From contig ADNK01003463.1 in NCBI GenBank assembly GCA_000320545.1, positions 1-40,565 of the forward strand: a stretch of 40,565 bases of DNA, in the 5' to 3' direction. Shown in pieces: positions 20,030 through 31,916 of this stretch. The first letter of the stretch is position 1; every line of letters begins with the position of its first letter. This DNA is from Bigelowiella natans CCMP2755 (taxonomy: Eukaryota; Cercozoa; Chlorarachniophyceae). The notes under the pieces were generated by a model. That model was not told the origin of the DNA and ran no database searches. It saw nothing but the letters and a program-made list of their open reading frames with translations. Position numbers and translations under genes: made by a program.

Positions 20030-20098
20030 AGCTCCAGAGGGAATCGAACCCTCCACACAAAGCTCAGGAAGCTCGGGACCAGATCCACTGGTGAAGCC
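20030..20098 (-). tRNA. tRNA-like unit C (Arg-CCT-like)
   Basis: 69 nt. Acceptor stem GGCTTCA/TGGAGCT (two wobbles), D-hairpin CCAG-TGGAT-CTGG, T-arm GAGGG-TTCGATT-CCCTC. The anticodon loop TTCCTGA would read CCT. It has the same shape as units B and D with compensatory changes in both the D-hairpin and the last acceptor pair, which suggests the fold matters. Confidence 0.4.
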
Positions 20099-20105
20099 AG
20101 ACAGA

Positions 20106-20173
20106 GGCTCCGGAGAGAATTGAACTCTCCACCCACAGTTCGTAGCCGTGGGACCGGATCCACCGGCGAAGCC
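20106..20173 (-). tRNA. tRNA-like unit D (Arg-ACG-like)
   Basis: 68 nt. Acceptor GGCTTCG/CGGAGCC, D-hairpin CCGG-TGGAT-CCGG, anticodon stem CACGG/CTGTG around CTACGAA, T-arm GAGAG-TTCAATT-CTCTC. All stems pair, and loop residues T33 and A37 are in place. It begins seven bases after the 3' end of tRNA-Asp, so the two could be co-transcribed. Confidence 0.45.
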
Positions 20174-20179
20174 TGTGAT

Positions 20180-20251
20180 CTCCGCGTCGGAGAATCGAAC
20201 TCCGATCTCCTGCGTGACAGGCAGGAATACTAACCATTGTACTAACGCGGA
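20180..20251 (-). tRNA. tRNA-Asp (GTC)
   Basis: 72 nt. Acceptor TCCGCGT/ACGCGGA, D-arm with the canonical TGGTTAGT, anticodon loop CTGTCAC (GTC), T-arm TCGGA-GTTCGATTC-TCCGA with box B. It closely follows the eukaryotic tRNA-Asp consensus. A truncated copy of its T-arm lies at about 19992-20012, so the Asp plus Arg-like pair seems to have been duplicated. Confidence 0.93.
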
Positions 20252-20874
20252 CGTATCTTGCGTGGTGGGGAGAGAACTTTCAAGCACCAGAAGAAGATTG
20301 CGAACGGCAATGCGGAAGCGTTAGGGATTCGGTCGCTAACTTTTCCCACAAATTTCGATGGCATTTGATGTTGTGCGTTGTCGCAGTTACAAGAATTTCC
20401 AACCACCGGTTTCGATAGTTTAAAGTCCCTATATTCGATGTCGCATTCTCAAAACGCCCAACGTTTTTCTGAGAATGATGCGTTCCTACATCGCATCTCG
20501 AAAGCCTGGAAAATCTGTTTTTTCCATTGTGTTTTCAGGAGACAAACTGGAACTTTTTTTTTTCCTGCGAAAGCCCTATTTTTTTTGAATCGCAAGCATT
20601 TGTAATTTCACATTGCGACGCGCAATGGGGAGTGATTCTTGTCTTTTTTAGAGATGTCCTTCATGTCGCGCATGGAAAAGGGAGCGTATTCTGAGTAGGA
20701 TTCGTTCAATGGTTGTGGCCAAACGGCTGAAATCGTTGTGAGTGCGTTTCAGCCGAAGGCCTTCATCACTTGATGGATGAATGATCGGATGTATATCTAA
20801 ATTATGTGTTCTAAATTAATACGCACTCTGGAACACTTCGCGCAACAGTTTAGCCCCTCGTGTCTCAACCGTTG
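20252..20874. other. Intergenic: tRNA cluster to ubiquitin-like gene
   Basis: AT-rich with homopolymer runs (T10 near 20540, T8 near 20580). It should contain the 5' flank of tRNA-Asp on one strand and the promoter of the ubiquitin-like gene on the other. No further feature is recognised. Confidence 0.4.
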
Positions 20875-22007
20875 ATGGTGCTCGGCGAGAATGAAGCCGA
20901 TGTGGCCTCTTCCTCCACCTTCTCCTCGTCTGCCTGCGCTCGGCCACGCCAATCACCAGGTAGCTCCCATTCCACTTATTCAACACTTTTGCTGCAACAT
21001 ACGCACACATCCATTCTGGCTCTCAGGTCCAGCCCCAGCCGTAAACGGCGATGATGCGGGAAGAGAAAGAGAAGAAGGAAGCGGGGTAGACGATACGTCT
21101 ACAAGATTGAAACTCTTAGAGGAACGATTTAAGGTTGCTATTTGTTACATTCGAAAAGATGAAATGTATCTTAATCGCTGCCCCGACGTAAAACGCTGTG
21201 GACTATCAGAATGTGGAAGATCGAAAGACGACGACGATTTATCTGCTAATCCCTCAGAAGGGCAGACAAAGGTGAGATCATATCAGGGTGGGAGGAGATA
21301 AATCTATGGAAAACACACCATTCGATCCCTTGTGCACGATGAGAGCTTGGTTGCACATTTAGGCTGAGACTGGGAAATCAAACATCAATTTCGGAGATAA
21401 AAGAGGCATTCAAACCCAAAACAGCCACTATAATCTACAAGGGGAGGAGACTGAGATCCAATGACCCGATTTCGAAAGTGAAGGATGGCGATGTGCTGCA
21501 TTGTTGGATCTCTTCCTCAGTTCTCTCGTCGTCCTCACGCGATGATCAAGGTCTCAACACGCAAAATTGGGACTTCACAGCCAACACACTACCTTGATTG
21601 CCCTAACCACACATGAACCTAACTTCATGAGGACTCCGCATCTCATGCCATCGAATGTTGTGCGGTGGAGATTGACATAACGAACGACCATAGTAGAGAT
21701 AACGTTAGAAAAACCCCACTTGTGCTACATGTTTGTCCCCTTCTCAGATCCTATCACGTCACATGCATCCGATAGCGACGATGCTGATTCCTGCTGCGGC
21801 TTGTGGATGTGCGAAAACCTGGCGCCCAGGCATGTGTTTTGGGCGTTGGTTCTTGCCATCCTCGGGTACTTCTGGGGACTGCTGTTGACGAATGGAATGC
21901 GGTATTTTAACACATTCAGCGTCGTTATGCTCGCTGGCCTTTCCGTTGTGGCCATGCAGCACATGAATCTTGGGAGCAGCAACAGCAATTCGCAGGATGA
22001 TAGTTGA
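20875..22007 (+). CDS. TMUB-like transmembrane ubiquitin-like protein
   Basis: Four exons: 20875-20959, 21027-21271, 21346-21550 and 21748-22007 (795 nt, 264 residues, phases consistent). Exon 3 encodes a ubiquitin-like fold: LGCTFRLRLGNQTSISEIKEAF (beta1-beta2-helix), then ATIIYKGRRLRSNDPISKV, then KDGDVLHCWIS. The IYKGR-L and V-HC-S pattern is that of TMUB1/2-type proteins, which act in ER-associated degradation and membrane protein handling. Two hydrophobic segments follow in exon 4, HVFWALVLAILGYFWGLLL (~210-228) and FNTFSVVMLAGLSVVAM (~236-252), as in TMUB proteins. The N-terminal ~110 residues are polar with a Cys-containing patch and match nothing I know. The ATG at 20875 is the first in frame, and the tail is short and Ser/Asn-rich. 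The 21345 acceptor (GAG-AG) is weak but is the only one that keeps phase. Confidence 0.75.
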
Positions 22008-23283
22008 TCTTGGTACGCCGGATTCAACAAGCAACCAGTTAGTCATCCCGGCCAGTCTAGCAGTAGCAGAGTCATGTCCGCACATGCTAGCATGGCTTGC
22101 AAGGGAATGCTCCGCATGCCAACGTGTCTGGAATGGTACGTGTAGTGAGTGATTGAATGCAATGAAGCACAAGCAGATCATGGCCGTGAGAGATGCATGC
22201 GTTGAGCATGCAGCCCACATGGATGAGCGAACCCGCTGCTCTGTGCTGCGGGAATCGTCTATAGACATTGATCGTGCTGCTGTGGCCCGATCGATGCGTT
22301 AATCACACGTTCGCTTATTTGCTGACTGTCTCACAACTGATGTTCTGGTGTTCTTATTCGATGGTTCTGGCTTTTCCCTGTCTAGCTGTGTCAGGTCCAG
22401 CAGCTAGATTGACCTAGCTAGTTGTAGCTAGTGACGGAGGCATGCCAGTGTGCCTGTCATTGCGTGATGGACATGGCACGTGCACCCTCATCTAGCTATA
22501 GCCCATGTGCCCATGTCCTCCAGACGTACGTACGTGGCAATGTATAAATGCGATTGGGCGACATCGTGCACGTACTGCTAGACTAGTGCAGTCTCGTCAT
22601 TGCTACTCGCACACACAGCTGCGCCGCATGCTAGCGGTGGTTGGGCTAGCAGTGACTGGACTTGAGGTTGGGCCACCGGTGACTGGGCTTGAGGAGCATG
22701 CACACACCCTGCATCTGGTCGTCGATGCGATCTAGCCGCGAGCGCAGCATCGCATGGCTAAATGGCACCACGCACAGTGGACAGACATGCATAACAAATT
22801 GTGGGTGTATCGTAACATGTTGCATGTCTGTCATGCAAACATCAACATGGCCGGAAGAAAAGATTGGGCAGTCAACTGTGCTAGTGTGATGTAGTGAAGC
22901 ATCATGAACCGCTACTACACTAGACCAGGACAGTGTCACGAGAAGACTGCGATTCGCATCAATGCCCACCTCAGACCTCATTGATCGAGTTGAACAAAAG
23001 CCATTGTGCAGATTGACCACAGTCGGATCATATTAGGTTCTGGACTGCGCCACTCGCCACACGCAACTTGCGACGCGAACGTGGGTGTGCGCGCTGTCTT
23101 GTGCACGTCTAGTAGCCATGTGCGCGCGCAAAGAACCATGAAACGTGCACTTTGGACACAGTCAACCCGCAGTGAGGTTGAGTGGGAAAGTAGGTGCATT
23201 CAAAACCATCGCAACTTGGCGTTCGTCAGCTACACAATGAATGAACAAATGAACCTCACGATGCGATCAATTTGCCCTGACAG
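22008..23283. other. CATG/CTAG-rich island between genes
   Basis: About 22060-23270 is dense in CATG, CTAG, TGCA and GTGCAC words. A 19-mer GTGCACGTACTGCTAGACT at 22566-22584 recurs at 36899-36917. Direct repeats with variants of GACTGGGCTTGAGG occur around 22655-22695. Short open frames look non-coding. The region holds the 3' ends of two converging genes. Confidence 0.55.
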
Positions 23284-26200
23284 CTAGACAGGCAGTCCTG
23301 GCAGCGGGACAAGATTGTACGCCCCCCCCATTGCCGTTTGCACCTCTGATAGAGCAACAGCGGCCTTGCCAACCGCATTGCCAGTCGCAACAGCGGCATT
23401 ACCAATCGCTTTGCCAGTCGCAACAGCGGCCTTCTTAGCTCCGGTGGCCACCGCCTTGCCCGCATTCCTGATTTCGTCCTTTACATTTTGAGAGAGGTCA
23501 CCAATGACTGTGTTAACCTTATCCCTTAATTTATTAAGTTCAGCTGCTGACTTCGTCTTTGCGAAGAAAGGTGTTTGACGGCTGACAGTAACCGCGGCAA
23601 CTCCCGCTTCAATGTTCACTTCCTGAAGTTTTGAAACTTGAAGCTTTAATGTCCTCGGATTGTTTTTTTCTGGACGTGTGACCTTCTTAGACAGATCATT
23701 TAGCGTAGCGGTAAGCTTTTGCGCGAGTTCGTCGCTCTCGGCTCTGTAAGTTCTTATTATGTTATCAAAATAGTAACCAATTTTAACTTCATTTCCCTTG
23801 CATGTAACAGATTGGATACTATCGTAAAAGATCTCGGAGCGCTTTTGACGCCCATTTGGGTTCTCATTGTAGATTGACTTCGCACCAAGGTGGAAAATTC
23901 GATCTAGATCGTGCTTGTACCATTGATTTTGTATCTTCTTTAGTTTAAAAAATCCATGAGTGTTGTCTGGGTTGTATTGCGCAGGAAACCTTTCCTTGAG
24001 TTCGTTAAGCATATCAACAATCCTCTCTACAATCATTGCGCCACCATCGTTAGCACTAGAAACAATTTCGTAGGTGTACACACCGTTCATCTCGGCAAGC
24101 TCGTTCTCGCCGTAGTCAATAGTGAAACGAGCGTTCCCCTTTTTCCTACCCTCAACCACATCGGCTTGCCTGATATTGCCGTATGGGATCTCGTGGTGTT
24201 TCGTGCGCCCACCCGATTTCAAGTTGTACAGGAACTTTCTACCCAGAACTAACGTGCGTTTTTGATTAGGTACAAGAAGTCCTTTCCTGATCTTAATCAC
24301 CTCAAACCGTCCATAACCTGCATCCAAGTCGCTATTGCTTACATACGGTTTTTCTTCCTTGTACCTGAGACATCAACAGACGAGTGAACGCGTTTCCTCC
24401 ACTGGTAAAATTTGTAAAAAAAAACGAATTTTTGAAGGCGCTGCACAATGGAAAGGACTGTACTCGATTTCGATCAGCATCATCTGGCTCACAGGGCCGA
24501 GAGTCTGCATCAATCGATCCGCAAACATACTCCAGAGCACTTTGATCACGTTCTTAAGATTGAATTCCACTCCCTTTGCTTCCAACTCGGCTGCCTTAGC
24601 CACAACACCCGTTGCACTGACCTATTTAGAGTCATTTAAAGAGAGAAATATATCATCGGAATCCAGCAAAACGAAAGATGATATGAGACTCTATGCAAGG
24701 CCAGACGCATCAAATGGGGTCGATGCACGCTCGTGAGCATAACATACGACGAAACAAACAAGGAAAAATCAATCTGCGCTGTTTTGGAAGATGGTGAATT
24801 CATACCGTTGGCGATTTGGTCGGCGCGTATGTTGGTACTTGAGCAGTCCCGGAACTGACAGAAGAGGAATTGGAGCTGCTGGCGGTCGACGGAGGAAGCG
24901 CAGCGAACTTGCGGTAGACAGTGTTAAAAAGGGCCTGAAAATACACTAATGCATTGGAAAACATGCCACTGATATCGTCTCGATTGTCATAACCCGTTGA
25001 TAGAATTGAGCAAGCTGTGCGGATCATTAAGTCATAAGTAAATTGCTCCATAAAAGCATTGTAATCCGGCATTAGAGAGTTGACGGATTCTAGTTCCGGA
25101 TCGATGAACGGCACCGGAAACTGGAGTTCAAACTTCTTGGTTATAGAGTCGATGCTATTGATATAGCTATACGAAACTCCCATCGAATTTCCCCTTCCAA
25201 ATATACTATTTTCTCCTTCAGCAGTCAGCGTCCAGGCATTCCCTCTATTCTCGGTCACCTCTTTCATCTCACAGTTGTTGCTTTCGTCTCTTTGAAACTG
25301 CCACTGATACCTCAGCTTAGCGGTGAAGTCGAGGTGGCCAGGTTTGCAGAATCCTAGCCCCCCCCCCGAACCATCGGTGTTTGGGATGCCACCCTTCGCA
25401 ACAAACCCGAGCGCTCCTTTGATCTCGCTCAGGCCACAACCACAGGTCCCACAGGATGATTCCGAGGGCTTCACTGCCTCCTTGAGAATATTTCCAACAT
25501 CAGCGGCCGGGTGCTTCAGAATCGTCGCATATTTAAGGTATTGCATAGTCTCAAAGGGGTCACTCGCCTTCTTAAAGCTGGTTCCCCTGTTCCCACGCCT
25601 GCCGTTATTAAAAAGCCCTTCCCATCTCTTCGCGATTTTATCGAGATTTTCCGGATTGTCGCGCATTTCAGTATACCCCATAACTAAGAAATTCCAGCGT
25701 GCTGGGAACTTTTTAACGTCATAGTGATGAATATACTTATCTTTGCGGCGGGAACTCCACGGTTTGACTGGAAATGGGAACATTATCTCAATAAGGTCGT
25801 TAAGGTTTTTGAGACCCTCGTTACTCTTTCCAGCACCGAGAAATTCAGCTAGGTGACACAGTCTCACCTTTGCCTGGTGGCGCATTGCTTTACTAAGCGC
25901 CTCTGCTTGAGAGATCGAGTTATTTATCTGGGGCATAGAAATACTGTCGCAGGACTGGTGCTGGCTCATCTCGGCGACGTCGAGAAATACTGCAGCGAAA
26001 GAGTTGCGAACTAGTGTCTCTCCTGCCCCCTTGATTCCGTCTTCGTTGAGCTTCATATTCTCTGCATCGTTAGATTGCTTGGCCTCGGTGTACGAGTTAA
26101 TCATGTTTGTTATTGAGGTTATGTAGGCCTGCGATTTCGCACCATCTCGCACGGTCTTCCCGAATTGAATCGCTAGATTCAAAAATTCCTTGAACATAAC

Positions 26201-27074
26201 CTTACTATCGATTTCACCCTGTCCCTGCAGTGTCGTGTATTTTGCGACTAGTTGGGTTACTTTGTCCGGGCCAGACAATTTGCTTTTTAGAAATTTGAAG
26301 ATCCTGCTATTTTTTATCTTATCCATCACGTAGCTTTTGACAGCATAGATCACGAGGTCTGGAAAATCCTCAACAGATTTAGGCGCTTTCATTATAAACT
26401 CGATCATACCTACCAGAATCATGACCCCAAAAAGAGTTCATTACAACTTTGAGTCAGCTATCAGTATTTGGGAAAGAATCGATTCCATAGTACATCACCT
26501 TCTAACCCAATGCCAAATGAGAGAATTCGAATGTCTGCACCAGCCTTGATGGAGCCTTCAAGCTCGAGGCCAACTTCACTATACCCGCGATCTTTATCCT
26601 GATCGATTTTTACAGCTCCTCGCAGACCAAATGATGCTTTGAAAGGCGGGAGTATGTCCACCTGCAATTTTCGTAAGAAAAGCAAAAATGGACTCGTTAA
26701 ATTCACGTTCTTTTCCAGTTACTAGCTCAGTGTCCTGCACACACGGATAACTTTTTTTTGGGGGTGAAAGCTCCTGACTAACCCTAGCCTCTACGCAACC
26801 TTGGTAGATAGTTTCACCTGAATGAAATGTGTGCACATGTTTACAAGCAGCAGCGATGGATCATAGCCAGGAAGACAAGTGGAGTTACGGGAAGGGATCA
26901 ATGATGACAACTAAAACCCTTACCGTCGCCCACAGTGGCATTGTTCCAATGGCCGCCGATGATAGCAGGTTGCAGCGACCCTCGATGAAGGCTGACGTTT
27001 GAGAATCCCCGAGCTGTGTGAAATCCGTCGGTCTTCTGCACAGCAGTGCCAAGAAGTAGAAGGAGAAGAGTCAT
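23284..27074 (-). CDS. Secreted or endomembrane protein with two PH-like repeats (unknown family)
   Basis: Seven exons on the minus strand: 26924-27074, 26723-26817, 26499-26661, 24806-26409, 24493-24621, 24365-24401 and 23284-24317 (3213 nt, 1070 residues; all phases agree). It starts with a clear signal peptide, MTLLLLLLGTAVQKTDG. A beta-rich segment follows (GLRGAVKID...GSIKAGADIRILSFG), then ~500 residues of mixed helix with a CGTCGCG cluster and an S/T/P-rich linker. The last exon holds two similar ~100-residue units, each with a pattern LxLGxKxIYN..., then EI-Y--I, then a C-terminal helix (LNEL / LNDL), resembling PH-fold modules. The tail is an Ala-rich series of 11-residue repeats (AVATGKAIGNA). 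No membrane segment is evident. PH-like modules behind a signal peptide are odd. I do not recognise the family. Confidence 0.72.
23340..23460 (-). repeat. 33-bp coding tandem repeat (Ala-rich 11-mers)
   Basis: Three to four imperfect copies encode variants of AVATGKAIGNA, containing GCCAGTCGCAACAGCGGC on the plus strand. The unit is amphipathic in spacing, like LEA or apolipoprotein 11-mers. Confidence 0.75.
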
Positions 27075-27703
27075 GGCGAACACCCGGTCTGGGGCTATCC
27101 CGTTTCAGATTCAAATTTGAAAGTCTGTCAAGATTCAAATTTTGAAGTTATTTGAAGTTAGGAGTAAAAAAGATCACATTACTTCACTAAGACTTATTAT
27201 CAATGTTTTTGTTGTTTTAGGCTTAACAAAAAGCTACTCCATGCGATCGTAGGGAATTTCGTTCGATTTTCCGATTCATTTCCAAAAAAGACCAACAAAA
27301 ACACAAGGTTCAAATTTTGAATGATGGCCACATTTCCAAAAAAACATTTTCATGCACGAAAACGCAGTGCCTCGAGCTAGATCTAGATCTAATAATAGAT
27401 CTAATTAAAGTTTTGAAAATGAATTTTGCGATTTTTGAATTTGGACGCTATGACACTCTATGGCCGCTTTTTTTCGGAATTAATTTCTCGGTCCACAGCG
27501 TCGTCAGTATGCCGGTAGGGGAAAAGTGATCTAATTTCATTTTTCGCGTAGATTTAACAGCACCTCGGTCTGCCAGATTGGGATAGATCCATTTATCAAT
27601 GATAACAAACAACGAAGTGCACAACTCCTCCCACACAGCGTCCTCCTGAGGATTTCTCATCATGTGCCTCACAGCGTGACAAACAGGACGAAAACGAACA
27701 GCC
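27075..27703. promoter_or_regulatory. Bidirectional promoter region
   Basis: 630 bp between the divergent starts of the PH-like-repeat gene and the receptor gene. It is AT-rich, with repeated CAAATTTTGAA-type words (27133, 27309) and an AGATCT/TCTAGA cluster at 27376-27402, similar to the one upstream of the kinase-like gene at 4587-4613. No TATA box is assigned. Confidence 0.45.
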
Positions 27704-30243
27704 ATGAGAAGAGATGAACCCCTGCGTAGCAACACACTGGCCCTCTGGGTTTTGTTGGCACCGTCGTCGTTTTCATGGCCAGCTTCGGCCACATCGTCCC
27801 CCTTAGGAAATCCGTTTGCGATTCCAAGTAGGCAACCATTGTCAGCTCCTACAGCATCCCCCTCATCGTTGTCATTGCCAGCTTCGGCCACATCGTCCCC
27901 CTTAGGAAATCCGTTTGCGATTCCAAGTAGGCAACCATTGTCAGCTCCTACAGCATCCCCCTCATCGTTGTCATGGCCAGCTTCGGCCACATCGTCCCCC
28001 TTAGGAAATCCGTTTGCGATTCCAAGTAGGCAACCATCTACCTTATCCCTCGCTCCTACCTCGTCAGCTCCTACAGCATCCCCCTCAAACTATGCACCAA
28101 GTAGGCAACCATCTACCTTATCCCTCGCTCCTACCTCGTCAGCTCCTACTTTATCGCCGTCATTCGGATTCAACTCAGAATGCATAGACCTCACTGGTAA
28201 GAATTGATAATAACAATAATATTTTTCTAGAGCCATGATCCGAATTTAAAATATTTCCTATCTTTCTGTTCGAAATACGAATTTTGCAATCTAATATTGG
28301 TATCATATCACATCGCTATACAATGGGAAGGAGAATTGAATCATGGGAAACTAGCTGCATAAATTACGATGTCAAAAAAGTGCGTTCATGCATGTGTATC
28401 TTTCCATTTAATGTTTCTGCAGCTTGTGATTATGATCATTCTAACCTTTATATTCCATTGCTAGGTCCATCAACTGTCACTCTTCAACTTCTTCAGGAGC
28501 CTGGGGGTGGGTCGACATATAATTCCGCAAATGTCTTTCTATACCGAGCCTCAGTACCATGCGAACCCGCAGCGCTGTTGTCATGGTCGTTGGAATGCGA
28601 CGGTCCATTACAGCAATCTAAGGAGATTTGTGCTGGGTTGTTGAAGAATGTTACCCTGGCGACTGCCCCTGATTCAGAAACGAAAGTTCTTCGTATGAAT
28701 GCCACGGCAGGCTTCCGAGCGAAGCCTTTCAATAGCAGCAGTGAGTCTTTCACCGTGAAAGTGAAAGTATGTGGACTGAACGATACACAACTAATAAATA
28801 CCCGCTACTGCAAGGAGCTAATAGTAACAGTAAATCGGATACAGGGGCAGTCTGTGTTACCCTACCCTTCAATTACAATCAATGTACCGTCTCCCTGCAA
28901 ACCGAATGCATTCAATCTAATAACGGCGGATGTGAGCTTTCCTACGATTAGCGCTAAGTCACGTGCAACTCTTGCATCTGCAAGTTGGAGGCTCCTTCGC
29001 CTTTCCGATAGCTTAGATGATCCCCCAAGCGTGGTTCTCGTGGGTGGAAAAATTAGTAATAGCAGCATGCGTAGTAGCTCTTCTGCTGCTGCGTTCAATT
29101 CTCCAACACTACCCATGCTTCAATTTCTTCTCCCTCCAGGAACTCTCGAGCCCCAGTCGCGCTACTCCGTCGCCTTCTCCCTCATCTCTGGTGGGGGTGG
29201 AAACCTATCGCTCCAAAATGGAGAGTACCTCACGACGAATGTCAGCGCCCCCCTGCTTACTGCTTGCTCTAATCTGAAGGCTGCGATTGTTGGGGGGAGT
29301 TACAGAACTGTGGTTTTGGGAGGAGGAGAAGGAGGAGGTAAGTCACCAGCGCTTCAATTAGACGCCTCGCAGTCTGTCGATCCAGATCTTTCGCCGAGCG
29401 GTAAGCGGCTCTATCGTTGGTCTTGCACGAAAAGGAACGTAACGGCGCCTGGCAATGCATCAGCATGCTGGGGGGGGAATGAGGGCCCAGTGGGATGGCC
29501 GACCTCGAAGAATCTCTCCTCCCCTATTCTCAATGTGCCCTTGGAGCTTCTCCGCCACTCCGTCGGCATGGAACTGCTATGGGTTGTCAACTTCACGGTG
29601 GTGTCGCTGGAGGGTCAGCTGGTAAGAACTCGTTCTTGGAAATGTAGATATTATTCGATGCGACTTCCAATGTGAGAAAATATCATTGATCGTGTTTCTC
29701 TTCTCTGGGTGCTGAGCGGTTTGAGAGGCGTCTTCATGGAGAGTAGTATTATTTCTTTCCGATTCTATTCGCATTTTTCCCGGACGTCTCCGTCGTGATT
29801 AGTATTACCTCATTACCCGCTCAACGTGGGAAGTGAGGGAAGGGGGGGGAGCAGACTATGATGAACATAAAAGAAAGATGAAATAAGGTGTTCTTGATGT
29901 ACTGAGAAGGCCAAATTGCTTAGGTTCGCACGGCATTTGCCAGCACAACTCTGTCCGTTCGAGCGCCGTCCCCCGATGCACCTAGCGTATCTTTGTTTCG
30001 ATACTCAAGCAACCCCCTGCCTTCAAGCTCCAGCATTCAAATCATGTGCGTTGCGATGCTTCCATCGATGAATGGGGAGGGAGGTAGCCATTGCACTGAT
30101 CAATGCCGATTCGCTTGGTCCTGGCGCCGTCTGAATGAAAGCGCTAACGGGGAGGCCAATAAAGAGAACTCCAACCCTAAATGGTAATACTTATAGAGAA
30201 AAAATGTAAAGATCGTCTACACATTATTTCGTACTATGTTCGA

Positions 30244-30285
<42 letters not shown>

Positions 30286-31870
30286 GACGGCACATATTCA
30301 ATGGCCAGGAACGAGCTCGTAGCTCCCGCAAATGCATCTTCTCGATCCGATCCCTGGACTCTAAGCCTGCCTTCATCGGAACTTTTGAGCTTGGGAGGCG
30401 GAGCCGGGGGCTACATGTTCAAAGTGGAAGTGTCGAGCTCCTCCTCCTCCTCCTCCTCCTCCTCTTCCTCTTCAGTTGCAACCATAGCGCAATTGCTAGC
30501 GACCCCTGTCAAGATCACCCGGCTACACACTAGTCCAGACACCGGTGCAGCCTTTGAGGAGATATTTGAGATGTCATGCGTGGCCGAAAGTGCCAATCTC
30601 CCTTTAAGGTGAGTAGAGTATGTTTAGTAGCAGCAGTAGTAGTTTGTTGCTATAGCATTGGCATGTGTACAGGCTGGTCCCTTTTTAGAACGCATTTGGA
30701 ACTCCTACAAACCCCCCCCGCTTTTCTTTCATGTCGCACCTTTTAAGGTGGGGGGGGGGGGGGGGGGACAGAGACACGCTTCATGGCGTGGGGATTTAGA
30801 GGGGGGGGCGCTGTGGAGCACTGCGATTTGCCTTTGCTAGTAGGTAGGCGATTCCGCTGTGTATGTGTAAAGGAAGGGTTCCCGCGGCCGCGATGGTCTC
30901 GTTACTGTGGGCATAACTCCCCCCCTCCCAAACCCTTGCAACGCCTCAGGTACCAGTTCTTCAGCCAGAGCACTGGACCTGGATCGCAGTGGAAGACACC
31001 CATGCCTCTATCAACACCGCAGCTCAGCAGCTACTTTGAGATGGCATTTCCGAGCCCCGGCAGCTATCTCATCCTCGTCACGGTAGCTGATTCCATGGGG
31101 GGGGGGGCTAGAAGAAATGCCACAGACAACATTATTCGGGTTACTCCACCCCCAGGACCGTCGCCGGAGCAGCCTATAATCCCTCCTACGGCATCTTCCG
31201 ACTGCGTTAAAACAGTTTTAACCCTTCAGAAGCTTTCCACGTTGATCAATTCTACAAGTAGAGAGTTCCCCTGCGTCGTCGAGGCGAGAAGCTACCAAAA
31301 CTACCAAGTAAGCTGGCGAGCCGGGGGGGGGGGGGGGATGGGATAGCTGCGGACCGTATTAACACACTCTTTGATTCCTCATTTAGGCTGCTGAGAGTAA
31401 TGAGGGACTAATAGCGCGGCTGGGAAATTTGTTCCATACGCTAGGGCACCAGGGTTCAGTAAGAGCTATAGCAATGGAGCTGCGGATATTACAGTGGGGG
31501 AGCAATATGGTAGAAGCACTGCCACGGACCGAGGAGCTGCTGAGCACCTGCGGTAGCGACGCCGAGCGGCTATTTCTCGGGTCAGCCAGTGCACCTCTAC
31601 AAAGAGGGGGAGGGGGGGAGCCACCGACGAAAGCCATCAGCCTCGCAGACGTGGGCGCCATGTTGTGGGCTGATATCGCTGCGCTTGCGACTGAAATTGC
31701 TCAACAACTCGTGAGCGTTGAGGCCAATGCTTTGCAGTCGGCCAAGGTTGGTGAATGCCTCTGGAAGCGATGTAGATTAAAGCTTTTTTTCCCAAAGGGG
31801 GATTTCTGCTTTGTATGCGCGTGTGCGTGCATATGCGGAATTTTAACTATGTAATATATCTATATGAAGT

Positions 31871-31916
<46 letters not shown>

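Noticed and set aside
22505-23287. Short open frames on both strands in the 22-23 kb island
   Set aside because: They are Cys/His/Met-rich products of CATG words, have no splice partners and no resemblance to known domains.
27448-27990. Minus-strand 180-residue repeat protein
   Set aside because: Antisense shadow of the receptor's P/S/T repeat array. The plus frame has the signal peptide, continues across the repeats and joins in phase to the next 15 exons.
30411-30596. Minus-strand Glu-rich frame
   Set aside because: Antisense of the receptor's serine repeat.
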